NCBI GenBank assembly: GCA_021160625.1
Contig: JAGHCE010000090.1
Location: 1 to 6,411 of the forward strand
Reading direction: 5' to 3'
Source of the DNA: Planctomycetota bacterium
GTDB lineage: Bacteria; Planctomycetota; DG-23; SLPQ01
DNA length: 6,411 nt
Within the stretch, counting starts at the first letter, position 1, and each line of letters starts with the position of its first letter. Below the pieces are notes generated by a model, which was given only the letters and a program-made list of their open reading frames with translations, searched no databases and was not told the DNA's origin. A program made the translations under genes and the position numbers. Shown piece after piece: positions 1 through 6,104 of the stretch.

Positions 1-280
1 CGCTTACTATGTCGCCTGCGTTTACCATCCGCCGGCCCGGTATCCCGTGCACGACTTCCTCATTTACCGAAATGCAGGTCGCCGCCGGAAAACCCCTGTA
101 TCCCTTGAAAAGCGGCTTCGCGTCTTTCCCGTATATAAACTCTTCGGCCGCCTGGTCAACCTCACCGGTCGTCACCCCCGGCACCAGGAGCCGTCGTGCC
201 TCTTCCATCGCGCCGGAAAGTATCGCCCCGGCCCGCTTCATAGCCTCTATGTCGTCGGCGCTGCGCCGCGTGATAACCAC
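1..280 (-). CDS. map: Methionine aminopeptidase, type I, N-terminal part (gene cut by window edge)
   Basis: This enzyme removes the initiator methionine from nascent proteins in the cytosol using a two-metal pitta-bread fold. Only the first 93 codons are in the window, and the frame is open to the left edge. The visible part matches the family N-terminus: a D-D-I-E-A-M-K-R-A-G helix at residues 9-18, PGVTTGEVD at 34-42, then GYRGFPAATCISVNE at 60-74 and VVHGIPG at 76-82. His78 corresponds to the conserved substrate-contacting histidine (His79 in E. coli). The metal ligands lie beyond the edge. I chose the GTG at 280 because GGAG lies at 286-289 with a 5-nt spacer and adk stops one base upstream (TGA-A-GTG). 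A later ATG at codon 14 would cut into the conserved N-terminal helix. The tight junction implies translational coupling to adk. I see no N-terminal zinc-finger extension. Confidence 0.93.
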   Translation of the reverse strand, partial: MVITRRSADDIEAMKRAGAILSGAMEEARRLLVPGVTTGEVDQAAEEFIYGKDAKPLFKGYRGFPAATCISVNEEVVHGIPGRRMVNAGDIVS

Positions 281-281
281 T

Positions 282-938
282 TCAGCTCCGATCCAGTCCG
301 GCAAGAGCCTTCTCGACCTCTGCTTGGACATCCGACGGGGAAAGGCTCGCGTCCACCTCGGCGACGAGTCCCCGGTCGCGGTAATAGTCCACAAGATCCG
401 CCGTCTGTCGGTAGTAAACCTTCAGCCGCTCGCCGACCGTCTCGGCCTTGTCGTCGTCCCTCTGGTAAAGCTCGCCGCCGCACTTGTCACAACAGCCCTC
501 TTTGGCGGGAGGCATAAACTCAATATGGTAGTTCGCGCCGCACTCCCGGCAGATACGCCTGCCCGAAAGGCGCTTGATCACATCTTCGTCGTCCACGCTG
601 AAGTAGAGAACCCCGTCGAGAACCCCGCCGTTTGCCGAAAGTGTCTCCTCGAGCGCCTCCGCCTGGGCAACGGTCCTCGGAAAACCGTCCAAGACAAACC
701 CCTCACCACAGTCGTCGCGAGAGAGCCTTTCGGCGACCATCGACACGACGAGATCATCCGGCACAAGCGCGCCGGAATCCATATAGCCCTTGGCCCGGCG
801 CCCGAGATCCGTCCCGTTTGCAACGGCCTCCCGCAGGATGTCGCCCGTCGATATATGGGGGATGCCTCTCCGGCTGCACGCATATTTCGCCTGCGTGCCT
901 TTTCCGGCCCCCGGAGGCCCCAGGAAAACCACGTTCAC
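282..938 (-). CDS. adk: Adenylate kinase with zinc-type LID domain
   Basis: This cytosolic enzyme interconverts ATP + AMP and 2 ADP. The 218-residue protein is a full-length long-form adenylate kinase. It shows the P-loop GPPGAGKGTQ at residues 7-16, the AMP-binding STGD at 30-33 followed by LR, and DGFPRT at 84-89. The LID has Cys130-x2-Cys133 and Cys150-x2-Cys153, a structural zinc site known in many Gram-positive and thermophile adenylate kinases and absent from the E. coli enzyme. QRDDD follows at 159-163. The start codon is GTG (936-938), overlapping the secY stop as GTGA, with AAGGGG at 945-950 and a 6-nt spacer. The secY-adk-map order is common outside enterobacteria. The overlap suggests that adk translation depends on ribosomes finishing secY. 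Nothing looks truncated or degraded. Confidence 0.97.
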   Translation of the reverse strand: MNVVFLGPPGAGKGTQAKYACSRRGIPHISTGDILREAVANGTDLGRRAKGYMDSGALVPDDLVVSMVAERLSRDDCGEGFVLDGFPRTVAQAEALEETLSANGGVLDGVLYFSVDDEDVIKRLSGRRICRECGANYHIEFMPPAKEGCCDKCGGELYQRDDDKAETVGERLKVYYRQTADLVDYYRDRGLVAEVDASLSPSDVQAEVEKALAGLDRS

Positions 939-2308
939 CGTCTGCCCCTTATCCTGCCCTTGCGCATAAAACCGTCGTAATGCCTCATCAGGAGGTGCGT
1001 CTCAATCCGCTCCACCAGGTCCAGCGCCACGCCCACCACGATCAAGAGACCCGTTCCGCCGAAAAAACTGGCAGCCATAGGGTCAAGGCCTGTCGAGCCT
1101 CCCAGAAGCGTCGGCACAACCGCGATAATCGACAGAAAAACCGCACCCGCCAGCGTTACCCTCGTCATCACGCGTTCGAGATACTCGGCGGTTCTGCGCC
1201 CCGGGCGCACACCCGGGATGAACGAACCGTAGTCCCTGAGGTTCTCCGACATCTGCTGCGGGTTGAACGTAACCGCCGTCCAGAAAAAGCAGAAAAAGAT
1301 AATAAGCGCCGCGTACAAAAGCACGTACAGAAAACCGCGCCCGTCGGTAAACGCCCCCAGCAGCGTCGCCATCCTCGGGAAACTGCCCTGCAGCCCCCTC
1401 GCGATCATCGACGGGAACATCAACAGCGACGACGCGAAAATAATCGGGATTACCCCCGCCTGATTGACCCTCAAGGGCATATAATGCCTCTGCCCGCCGT
1501 AGACGCGCCGGCCGCGCGTCTGCTTTGCCTGCTGCATCGGGATACGCCGCTGGCCCTGTGTAATAATCACCACGCCCACCACAATCCCCACGAACAGCGC
1601 CGCCAGCACCAGGATCGTGATGATCCCCATCTTTCCCGTGCCGCCTTCGAGCTTCCAGTCGACATTGAGAAGCACTCGCCCCACCGCAGCAGGGGCCCTG
1701 GCGACGATGCCGCCCATAATGATGAGGCTTATACCGTTGCCGATGCCGTACTCGCTCATCTGCTCGCCAAGCCACATCAGGAATATCGAACCGGTCGTAA
1801 GCCCCAGTACGGCCATCACCTCAAACTGCCACAGCTGGACGCCCTCGCTCACCCAGCCGGCACCACCCGTGCCCGTGGAGCCGCCGAGCTTCTCGATCAT
1901 TTTGACCATCACGAAACCCTGGAAAAGGCACAGGGCCAATGTCAGGTACCGCTCGATCCGGCGGATTTTCTTGCGCCCGGCGTCGCCTTCCTTCGAGAGC
2001 GCCTCCAGGTACGGCACGCTCGTCGTCAACAGCTGTATAATGATCGAGGCGCTGATGTACGGCATAACACCCAGACCGAAAAGCGCCATCCGCCGAAAAG
2101 CCCCGCCCGTAAACAGGTTCGCCATACCGAAAAGGGCACCCAGCGCGCCTTCGCTCGCCCGCGACATTTCCTTTGTTATGGCCGTTGTGTCGATCCCCGG
2201 CACGGGTATCAAACACCCCAGCCGAAAAACGGCAAGCAGCGCAAGCGTAAAGAGAATGCGCCGCCGCAACTCCGGAACCTTGAATATATTGCGAAGGGAA
2301 CCGAGCAT
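935..2308 (-). CDS. secY: Preprotein translocase channel subunit SecY
   Basis: SecY forms the protein-conducting channel of the SecYEG translocon in the inner membrane. The 457-residue protein has ten hydrophobic segments, roughly at residues 17-37, 73-95, 120-138, 160-182, 190-212, 228-250, 280-300, 326-347, 383-403 and 416-434, matching the family topology. Hallmarks are the TM2 stretch FGLGVMPYISASII (77-90), GEQMSEYGIGNGIS (181-194), the cytoplasmic loop QRRIPMQQAK (253-262), LRVNQAGVIPIIFASS (279-294), the GSFIPGVRPGRRT loop (361-373) and a basic C-terminal tail. I chose the ATG at 2308 over the in-frame TTG at 2311. GAGGT at 2315-2319 sits 6 nt from the ATG but only 3 nt from the TTG, and the ATG overlaps the rplO stop as TGATG. 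The gene ends overlapping adk by four bases. Confidence 0.97.
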   Translation of the reverse strand: MLGSLRNIFKVPELRRRILFTLALLAVFRLGCLIPVPGIDTTAITKEMSRASEGALGALFGMANLFTGGAFRRMALFGLGVMPYISASIIIQLLTTSVPYLEALSKEGDAGRKKIRRIERYLTLALCLFQGFVMVKMIEKLGGSTGTGGAGWVSEGVQLWQFEVMAVLGLTTGSIFLMWLGEQMSEYGIGNGISLIIMGGIVARAPAAVGRVLLNVDWKLEGGTGKMGIITILVLAALFVGIVVGVVIITQGQRRIPMQQAKQTRGRRVYGGQRHYMPLRVNQAGVIPIIFASSLLMFPSMIARGLQGSFPRMATLLGAFTDGRGFLYVLLYAALIIFFCFFWTAVTFNPQQMSENLRDYGSFIPGVRPGRRTAEYLERVMTRVTLAGAVFLSIIAVVPTLLGGSTGLDPMAASFFGGTGLLIVVGVALDLVERIETHLLMRHYDGFMRKGRIRGRR

Positions 2309-2754
2309 CAAATTACCTCAACAGTCCCGCCGGCCTCGGTTATCTTCCTCCGGGCCGTCTCGCTGAACCGGGACGCCACAACCACGAGCGCCTTGTCGAT
2401 TTCCCCGTCGCCGAGCACCTTGACGGCCTCGCCACGTGAACGCACCAGCCGCGCCGCTACAAGCGCATCCCGGTCCACTCGACTGCGCGCCTCAAATAAC
2501 CGTGCGAGGTCTCCCACGTTTACCACGGCCCAGCGCTTCTTGAACCGTGCGTTGTTGAAGCCCCTCTTGGGAATCCTTCTGAAAAGCGGCCTTTGTCCAC
2601 CCTCGGAAAGCAGCTTGACCGACACGCTCGATCGGGACCTCTGCCCATTGTGCCCCCTGCCGGAGGTCTTCCCATTGCCCGAACCCGGCCCCCTGCCCAC
2701 GCGCTTTTTGGCAGATCGTCCCGCAGGGTCTTTTACCGCCGTCTGAACGTCCAT
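2308..2754 (-). CDS. rplO: 50S ribosomal protein L15
   Basis: L15 is a late-assembling 50S protein whose long basic N-terminal extension threads into 23S rRNA. The 148-residue product is close to the usual length (144 in E. coli). The glycine- and arginine-rich signature KRVGRGPGSGNGKTSGRGH is at residues 17-35, followed by the conserved Q-x-P-L-F-R-R-I-P-K-R-G-F segment near 54-66 and a globular C-terminal domain. The ATG at 2752-2754 shares its A with the rpsE stop codon (TAATG). A purine-rich GGGGAG lies inside the rpsE end with a 10-nt spacer, so reinitiation from rpsE is likely. In the usual operon order rpmD (L30) separates rpsE and rplO. Here it is absent, with no room for it. Confidence 0.97.
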   Translation of the reverse strand: MDVQTAVKDPAGRSAKKRVGRGPGSGNGKTSGRGHNGQRSRSSVSVKLLSEGGQRPLFRRIPKRGFNNARFKKRWAVVNVGDLARLFEARSRVDRDALVAARLVRSRGEAVKVLGDGEIDKALVVVASRFSETARRKITEAGGTVEVI

Positions 2755-3239
2755 TATATTCTGACTCCCCGGAGATTGCTTATCTCTTCCTTGGATCTCA
2801 GGCTCGCCAGGCCCTGCAGCACTGCCTTGACGATGTTGATGGGGTTACTCGATCCGCGCGACTTCGTCAGGATGTCTTGGATGCCGGCGGCTTCCACCAC
2901 CGCGCGCACGGACGAGCCTGCGATAACACCGGTACCTTCGGAAGCAGGCTTCAGGAACACCTTCGCCGCGCCGAACCTGCCCGTCACGGTGTGAGGTATC
3001 GTCCTGCCGCGAAGCGACACCTCGATCATACTCTTGCGCGCCTCTTTCAGGCCCTTCTCAATGGCTATCGGGACCTCGTTGGCCTTGCCGTAGCCGTAGC
3101 CGACCTTGCCGTTCTTGTTGCCGACGACGACCAGCGCAATGAAACTGCGCTTGCGTCCGCCCTTGGTCGCCTTGGAAACGGGCTTAATCTTTACGACCTT
3201 TTCCAGGAGCTCTTCCGGCTCTCTATTCGAAGCGGCCAA
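2754..3239 (-). CDS. rpsE: 30S ribosomal protein S5
   Basis: S5 is a 30S protein near the decoding region and the mRNA entry channel. It contributes to accuracy, and in the family its N-terminal loop affects spectinomycin sensitivity. The 161-residue protein has that loop as SKATKGGRKRSF (22-33). It then has the dsRBD-like core with VVVGNKNGKVGYGYGKA (37-53), and the C-terminal domain including GSSVRAVVEAAGIQD and SRGSSNPINIVKA. The start is a TTG at 3237-3239. GGAGG at 3246-3250 is 6 nt upstream and fits this codon, while the nearest ATG (3242-3244) is out of frame. The spacer from rplR is 15 nt. The stop codon overlaps the rplO start by one base. Confidence 0.97.
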   Translation of the reverse strand: MAASNREPEELLEKVVKIKPVSKATKGGRKRSFIALVVVGNKNGKVGYGYGKANEVPIAIEKGLKEARKSMIEVSLRGRTIPHTVTGRFGAAKVFLKPASEGTGVIAGSSVRAVVEAAGIQDILTKSRGSSNPINIVKAVLQGLASLRSKEEISNLRGVRI

Positions 3240-3245
3240 TCCATT

Positions 3246-3250
3246 CCTCC
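3246..3250 (-). promoter_or_regulatory. Shine-Dalgarno site deciding the TTG start of rpsE
   Basis: The transcript reads GAGGAGGAATGGATTG here. The GGAGG core is followed by six bases and then the in-frame TTG. An ATG lies inside the spacer, only one base after the core and in the wrong frame. It would give a 17-codon peptide, so TTG is the supported start. Confidence 0.7.
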
Positions 3251-3254
3251 TCGG

Positions 3255-3620
3255 CTAAAACTCCAAGCCCGCTTTTCTGGCGGCGTCGGCCAGGGCCTTC
3301 ACCCGCCCGTGAAACTTGTACCCGGCGCGGTCGAACGAAATCTTCTTTATCCCGGCCGCAAGCGCCTTCTGGGCCAAGAGCGCCCCGACGGCACCGGCTG
3401 CGGCGGTTTTCGTGCCTTTTGGCAGGTCTTTTAGCTCTTTCGAATTCGTACCGGCCGACACCAGCGTCCTGCCGACGCTGTCGTCGACTACCTGCGCGTA
3501 GATACCCTTCAAGCTGCGAAATACCACCAGCCTCGGCCGCTCGGTGCTGCCCGAGATTTTCCGCGTGATGCTGTGGTGCCGCCTCGTCCTGCGCGCCCTT
3601 TTGGCCTTTACATCCGCCAT
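3255..3620 (-). CDS. rplR: 50S ribosomal protein L18
   Basis: L18 binds 5S rRNA with L5 and L25 and anchors it in the central protuberance of the 50S subunit. The product is 121 residues from the ATG at 3620. It has a short arginine/lysine-rich N-terminus, the conserved ERPRLVVFRS strand near residues 27-36, IYAQVVDD, and the C-terminal signature FDRAGYKFHGRVKALADAAR followed by KAGLEF. An in-frame GTG three bases upstream (3623) could add one residue. GAGGG at 3627-3631 is 6 nt from the ATG but only 3 nt from the GTG, so the ATG is preferred. The spacers are 19 nt from rplF and 15 nt to rpsE. Nothing is unusual in length or motifs. Confidence 0.96.
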   Translation of the reverse strand: MADVKAKRARRTRRHHSITRKISGSTERPRLVVFRSLKGIYAQVVDDSVGRTLVSAGTNSKELKDLPKGTKTAAAGAVGALLAQKALAAGIKKISFDRAGYKFHGRVKALADAARKAGLEF

Positions 3621-3639
3621 CACTCGCCCTCAGCCTTAC

Positions 3640-4191
3640 CTATTGCCCGCTCACAAAGGCCTTGCCGGCCTTGCGCCTGACATATTCATTCTCGTACCTG
3701 ACACCCTTGCCCTTGTAAGGCTCCGGCGGCCGCTTGCGCCTGATCTCGGCGGCAAACTGCCCCACCTTCTGCTTGTCAGGACCCTTTATCACTATCACCG
3801 TCGGCGCAGGCGTCTCAACGGCTACCCCTTCCGGCACATCCATAATCACCGGGTTCGAGAAACCGAGGTTGAGCGTCAGTCTCGGCCCCTGGGCCCTCGC
3901 GTTGTAGCCAACGCCCACAATCTGGAGCCTCTTCTCAAAGCCCTCCGAAACACCCGTCACCGCGTTCTGCACAAGTCTTTGCGTCAGGCCGTGAAGCGCC
4001 TTGAACCGCTTGGAATCCGCCGGCCTCGATACGCGAATCTCGCCGGCAGCATCGTCGTGCTTTACCATGATGTCGGGATGGACCGGCTGGTCAATCTTCC
4101 CCTTGGGACCTTCAGCCCGAAAGAGGTCCGTTGTAATCCTGACCTTGACTCCCGAAGGCACTTTCACCGGCTGTTTACCCACGCGGCTCAT
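3640..4191 (-). CDS. rplF: 50S ribosomal protein L6
   Basis: L6 lies near the factor-binding centre of the 50S subunit and contacts the sarcin-ricin region of 23S rRNA. The 183-residue protein is slightly longer than the E. coli form (177). It starts with the typical MSRVGKQPVKVPSGVKV. The second duplicated domain includes the motif VGVGYNAR, and the C-terminus carries the signature PEPYKGKGVRYENEYVRRK followed by AGKA. The ATG at 4189-4191 has GGGAG at 4198-4202 with a 6-nt spacer. The gene lies 15 nt after rpsH and 19 nt before rplR, the standard spc order. Confidence 0.97.
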   Translation of the reverse strand: MSRVGKQPVKVPSGVKVRITTDLFRAEGPKGKIDQPVHPDIMVKHDDAAGEIRVSRPADSKRFKALHGLTQRLVQNAVTGVSEGFEKRLQIVGVGYNARAQGPRLTLNLGFSNPVIMDVPEGVAVETPAPTVIVIKGPDKQKVGQFAAEIRRKRPPEPYKGKGVRYENEYVRRKAGKAFVSGQ

Positions 4192-4206
4192 CAGATACTC
4201 CCGTAC

Positions 4207-4608
4207 CTACCAGACCTTGCACAAAACTTCGCCGCCGGCATTGATCCGGCGGCACTTGCGATCGCTTATTACACCGCTCGAAGTGGAGACGATCGAGATG
4301 CCCATACCGTCGAGCACGTGCGGGAGGTCGTTCGCACCGCAGTAGACTCTGCAGCCGGGCTTCGACACACGCTCAATCTTGTTAATGACCTTTTCCCCCT
4401 CGGGGCCGTACTTGAGGTAAATCCTCAGCGTCTTCCAGGCGCTGCCCTCGCTTTCGGCAACGTGGAAATCCGCCACGTATCCCTCTTTTTTCAACACCCT
4501 GGCGATCGCCACCTTCATATTGCTCGAAGGCATATCAACAGTCGGGTTCGAGTTGCGAACGGCATTACGCACCCTGGTAAGCATATCCGCAATTGGATCG
4601 GTCATCAT
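4207..4608 (-). CDS. rpsH: 30S ribosomal protein S8
   Basis: S8 is a primary 16S rRNA-binding protein that organises the central domain (helix 21). In E. coli it also represses translation of the spc operon by binding mRNA near the rplE start. The 133-residue protein has the family N-terminus TDPIADMLTRVRNA and the C-terminal signature STSSGVISDRKCRR followed by INAGGEVLCKVW. Two consecutive ATGs (4608 and 4605) are possible. GGAG at 4616-4619 is 7 nt from the first and 10 nt from the second. I keep the first, but the second would give the more typical M-T-D start. The start is uncertain by one codon only. Confidence 0.96.
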   Translation of the reverse strand: MMTDPIADMLTRVRNAVRNSNPTVDMPSSNMKVAIARVLKKEGYVADFHVAESEGSAWKTLRIYLKYGPEGEKVINKIERVSKPGCRVYCGANDLPHVLDGMGISIVSTSSGVISDRKCRRINAGGEVLCKVW

Positions 4609-4629
4609 ATCGCGACTCCGTTTATGGTA

Positions 4630-4815
4630 TTACCAGCTCGCCTTGCGCACACCGGGAATGAGTCCATTTGAGGCCATATTCCTGAAACAGATGCGGCATA
4701 TGCCGAACTTCCGGTAATACGCGCGGGGCCTGCCGCATATCTGACAGCGGTTGTACTGCCGCACCGAATACTTGGGCTCTCTGTTCGTCTTCTCAATCAA
4801 TGCCTTGCGAGCCAT
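4630..4815 (-). CDS. rpsN: 30S ribosomal protein S14, zinc-binding (type Z, C+ form)
   Basis: S14 is a small 30S head protein. At 61 residues this is the short zinc-ribbon form rather than the roughly 100-residue cysteine-free form of E. coli. The four ligands are visible as Cys24-x2-Cys27 and Cys40-x2-Cys43, in NRCQICGRPRAYYRKFGICR and its continuation. The C-terminus GLIPGVRKASW is typical. The ATG begins two bases after the rplE stop (TAG-AT-ATG). A full AGGAGG lies inside the end of rplE (4827-4832), although its 11-nt spacer is on the long side. The next gene, rpsH, follows after 21 nt. The family is widespread in Gram-positive bacteria, Thermus and several other phyla. Confidence 0.97.
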   Translation of the reverse strand: MARKALIEKTNREPKYSVRQYNRCQICGRPRAYYRKFGICRICFRNMASNGLIPGVRKASW

Positions 4816-4817
4816 AT

Positions 4818-5360
4818 CTACGCTTGCCTCCTGAAAGGCACACCCATAAGTTCCAGCAACCGCCGGCTTTTGGGCGGGCTGGAATTGCCAATTACCATCG
4901 TTACGTTGAGCCCCTGTTGGAATTCCAAGCTGTCGAGGTTGACCTCCGGGAAAATCGAGAGGTCCGCGACACCCACGCTGTAGTTGCCCGCCTTGTCGAA
5001 CTTCGTCCCAACGCCTCGGAAGTCGCGTATACGCGGCATCGCAATGTTGATGAACCTGTCCAGGAACTCGTACATCCTCTCCCCGCGAAGCGTGACGAGG
5101 CAGCCTATCTCCGCACCCTCGCGCAGATTGAAGTTCGACACGCTCTTTTTCGCGCGCGCGGTCTTGGGCTTCTGGCCGGTAATCACCGTGATGTCCCGCA
5201 CGGCGTCTTCAAGCCGCTTTCGCTCCTGCGCGGCCCGGCCGACTCCCATCGAGACAACCACCTTCTCTATCTTCGGAAGCGCCATTGGGTTGCCGATGAG
5301 AAACTCCTCGACCAGCGTCCCTATAATCTCGTTTTTGTACCTGTCCAAAAGCCTTGCCAT
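4818..5360 (-). CDS. rplE: 50S ribosomal protein L5
   Basis: L5 binds 5S rRNA and forms part of the inter-subunit contact between the central protuberance and the 30S head. The 180-residue protein matches the usual length (179 in E. coli). Conserved stretches are KIEKVVVSMGVGRA near residues 30-43, the ITGQKPK region, KSVSNFNLREG followed by IGCLVTLRG, then MYEFLDRFINIAMPRIRDFR, and the C-terminal GLNVTMVIG. The ATG is at 5358-5360, 16 nt after rplX. Its ribosome-binding site is weak: the nearest candidate is AGGGG, about 10 nt upstream. A small inverted repeat places the start codon in a loop (described separately). In E. coli the S8 repressor acts at this same junction. Confidence 0.97.
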   Translation of the reverse strand: MARLLDRYKNEIIGTLVEEFLIGNPMALPKIEKVVVSMGVGRAAQERKRLEDAVRDITVITGQKPKTARAKKSVSNFNLREGAEIGCLVTLRGERMYEFLDRFINIAMPRIRDFRGVGTKFDKAGNYSVGVADLSIFPEVNLDSLEFQQGLNVTMVIGNSSPPKSRRLLELMGVPFRRQA

Positions 5361-5366
5361 CTTTGG
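5345..5366 (-). promoter_or_regulatory. Small inverted repeat around the rplE start codon (candidate control hairpin)
   Basis: In the transcript CCAAAG (5361-5366) can pair with CUUUUGG (5345-5351), using one bulged U and leaving the AUG of rplE in a nine-base loop. The right arm is also coding (codons 4-6 of rplE). The stem is short and could arise by chance. Its place matches the rplX/rplE junction where S8 binds in E. coli, but I cannot recognise the S8-binding core of 16S helix 21 in it. Confidence 0.2.
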
Positions 5367-5376
5367 GAAACCCCTA

Positions 5377-5697
5377 TCAGCCCTGGGCCCTAATCTCGTG
5401 CCCGCACTTGCTGCAAACGCGGATTTTGGCCGCTTTCTCGCCCTGGAAGCTTACCTTGACCCCCTTGTCGCATGAGGGGCACACTACGAGTACGTTCGAG
5501 GCATCCAACAGCGCCTCTTTCTGCACGCGCCCGCCCTGGGGGTTTTTCTGGCTGGGCCTGACATGCCGCCAGATGTAGCGCACTCCTTCGACGAGCACCT
5601 TGCCACTTTCGGGGACCACCTGCAGGACGCGGCCGCGCTTTCCCTGGTCGTTACCCGCGATGACCTCGACGGTGTCGTTTTTCATAACGCGCTGCAC
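5377..5697 (-). CDS. rplX: 50S ribosomal protein L24 with C-terminal zinc-ribbon-like motif
   Basis: L24 is an assembly-initiating 50S protein that binds the 5' domain of 23S rRNA near the exit tunnel. The 106-residue product has the KOW motif with VEVIAGNDQGKRGRVLQV (10-27), then VEGVRYIWRHVRPSQKNPQG (36-55), and EALLDASNVLVVC. The C-terminal half carries Cys73-x2-Cys76 and Cys95-x2-Cys98, as in Thermus-type L24. The E. coli protein lacks this site. The start is probably the GTG at 5695-5697, which has GGGAG at 5707-5711 and a 9-nt spacer. An in-frame ATG at 5685 (residue 5) would begin closer to the usual M-K-x-D start but has no good ribosome-binding site. The gene sits 17 nt after rplN and 16 nt before rplE. 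Confidence 0.96.
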   Translation of the reverse strand: MQRVMKNDTVEVIAGNDQGKRGRVLQVVPESGKVLVEGVRYIWRHVRPSQKNPQGGRVQKEALLDASNVLVVCPSCDKGVKVSFQGEKAAKIRVCSKCGHEIRAQG

Positions 5698-5714
5698 GTT
5701 TTCACTCTCCCGTT

Positions 5715-6080
5715 TCAGACCACCTCGGAGGCCAGCGAAATGATCTTCATAAAGTTCTTCTGCCTAAGTTCCCTGGCCACCGCTCCGAAGATGCGCGTGC
5801 CCTGGGGATTCTTATCGGTATCGATTATCACCGCCGCGTTCGAGTCGAACCTCACGTAGGAACCGTCGTCACGCCGCAGCGGTGCCTTGGTTCTCACGAT
5901 AACCGCGCGGACAACATCACCTGCCTTGACATCGCTGTTCGGAACAGCGGTCTTCACCGCACAAACGATAACGTCGCCGATACCGCCGGGCTTGTTGGAA
6001 CCTCCCAACACCCTGATACAGGAAAGCTTTTTCGCACCGGTGTTGTCGGCAACGTCGAGCCTCGTCTGCATTCTGATCAT
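5715..6080 (-). CDS. rplN: 50S ribosomal protein L14
   Basis: L14 is a highly conserved 50S protein at the subunit interface that takes part in an inter-subunit bridge. The 121-residue product has nearly the universal length (122-123). It shows TRLDVADNTGAKKLSCIRVL at residues 6-25, GDVIVCAVK, the VRAVIVRTK strand followed by RRDDGSYVRFDSNAAVII, and GTRIFGAVARELR near the C-terminus. The ATG at 6078-6080 has GGAG at 6089-6092 with an 8-nt spacer. It is 24 nt after rpsQ, the longest spacer in the window, and 17 nt before rplX. Confidence 0.98.
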   Translation of the reverse strand: MIRMQTRLDVADNTGAKKLSCIRVLGGSNKPGGIGDVIVCAVKTAVPNSDVKAGDVVRAVIVRTKAPLRRDDGSYVRFDSNAAVIIDTDKNPQGTRIFGAVARELRQKNFMKIISLASEVV

Positions 6081-6104
6081 TGCTTATACTCCGCGCGCGC
6101 CGCT

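Noticed and set aside
9..980. Plus-strand open frame of 323 codons opposite map and adk
   Set aside because: It is antisense to two recognised genes, and its translation has no family motif. The opposite strand explains every base.
2309..2311. TTG as a possible start of secY, one codon before the ATG
   Set aside because: The GAGGT is only 3 nt from the TTG but 6 nt from the ATG. The ATG also forms the TGATG overlap seen elsewhere in this block.
632..2746. A very long open frame on the plus strand (about 704 codons) opposite adk, secY and rplO
   Set aside because: It is rich in Arg, His and Pro, shows no recognisable domain, and lies exactly antisense to three clearly conserved genes. It is a GC-driven shadow of those genes.
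3191..3244. Short out-of-frame ATG peptide (17 codons) overlapping the rpsE start
   Set aside because: The ATG is only one base from the Shine-Dalgarno core, too close for efficient initiation. The peptide has no notable feature.
3621..3623. GTG as a possible start of rplR, one codon before the ATG
   Set aside because: It is too close to the GAGGG (3 nt), whereas the ATG has a normal 6-nt spacer.
3544..4671. Plus-strand open frame of 375 codons opposite rplR, rplF and rpsH
   Set aside because: It spans three conserved minus-strand genes and their spacers with no motif of its own.
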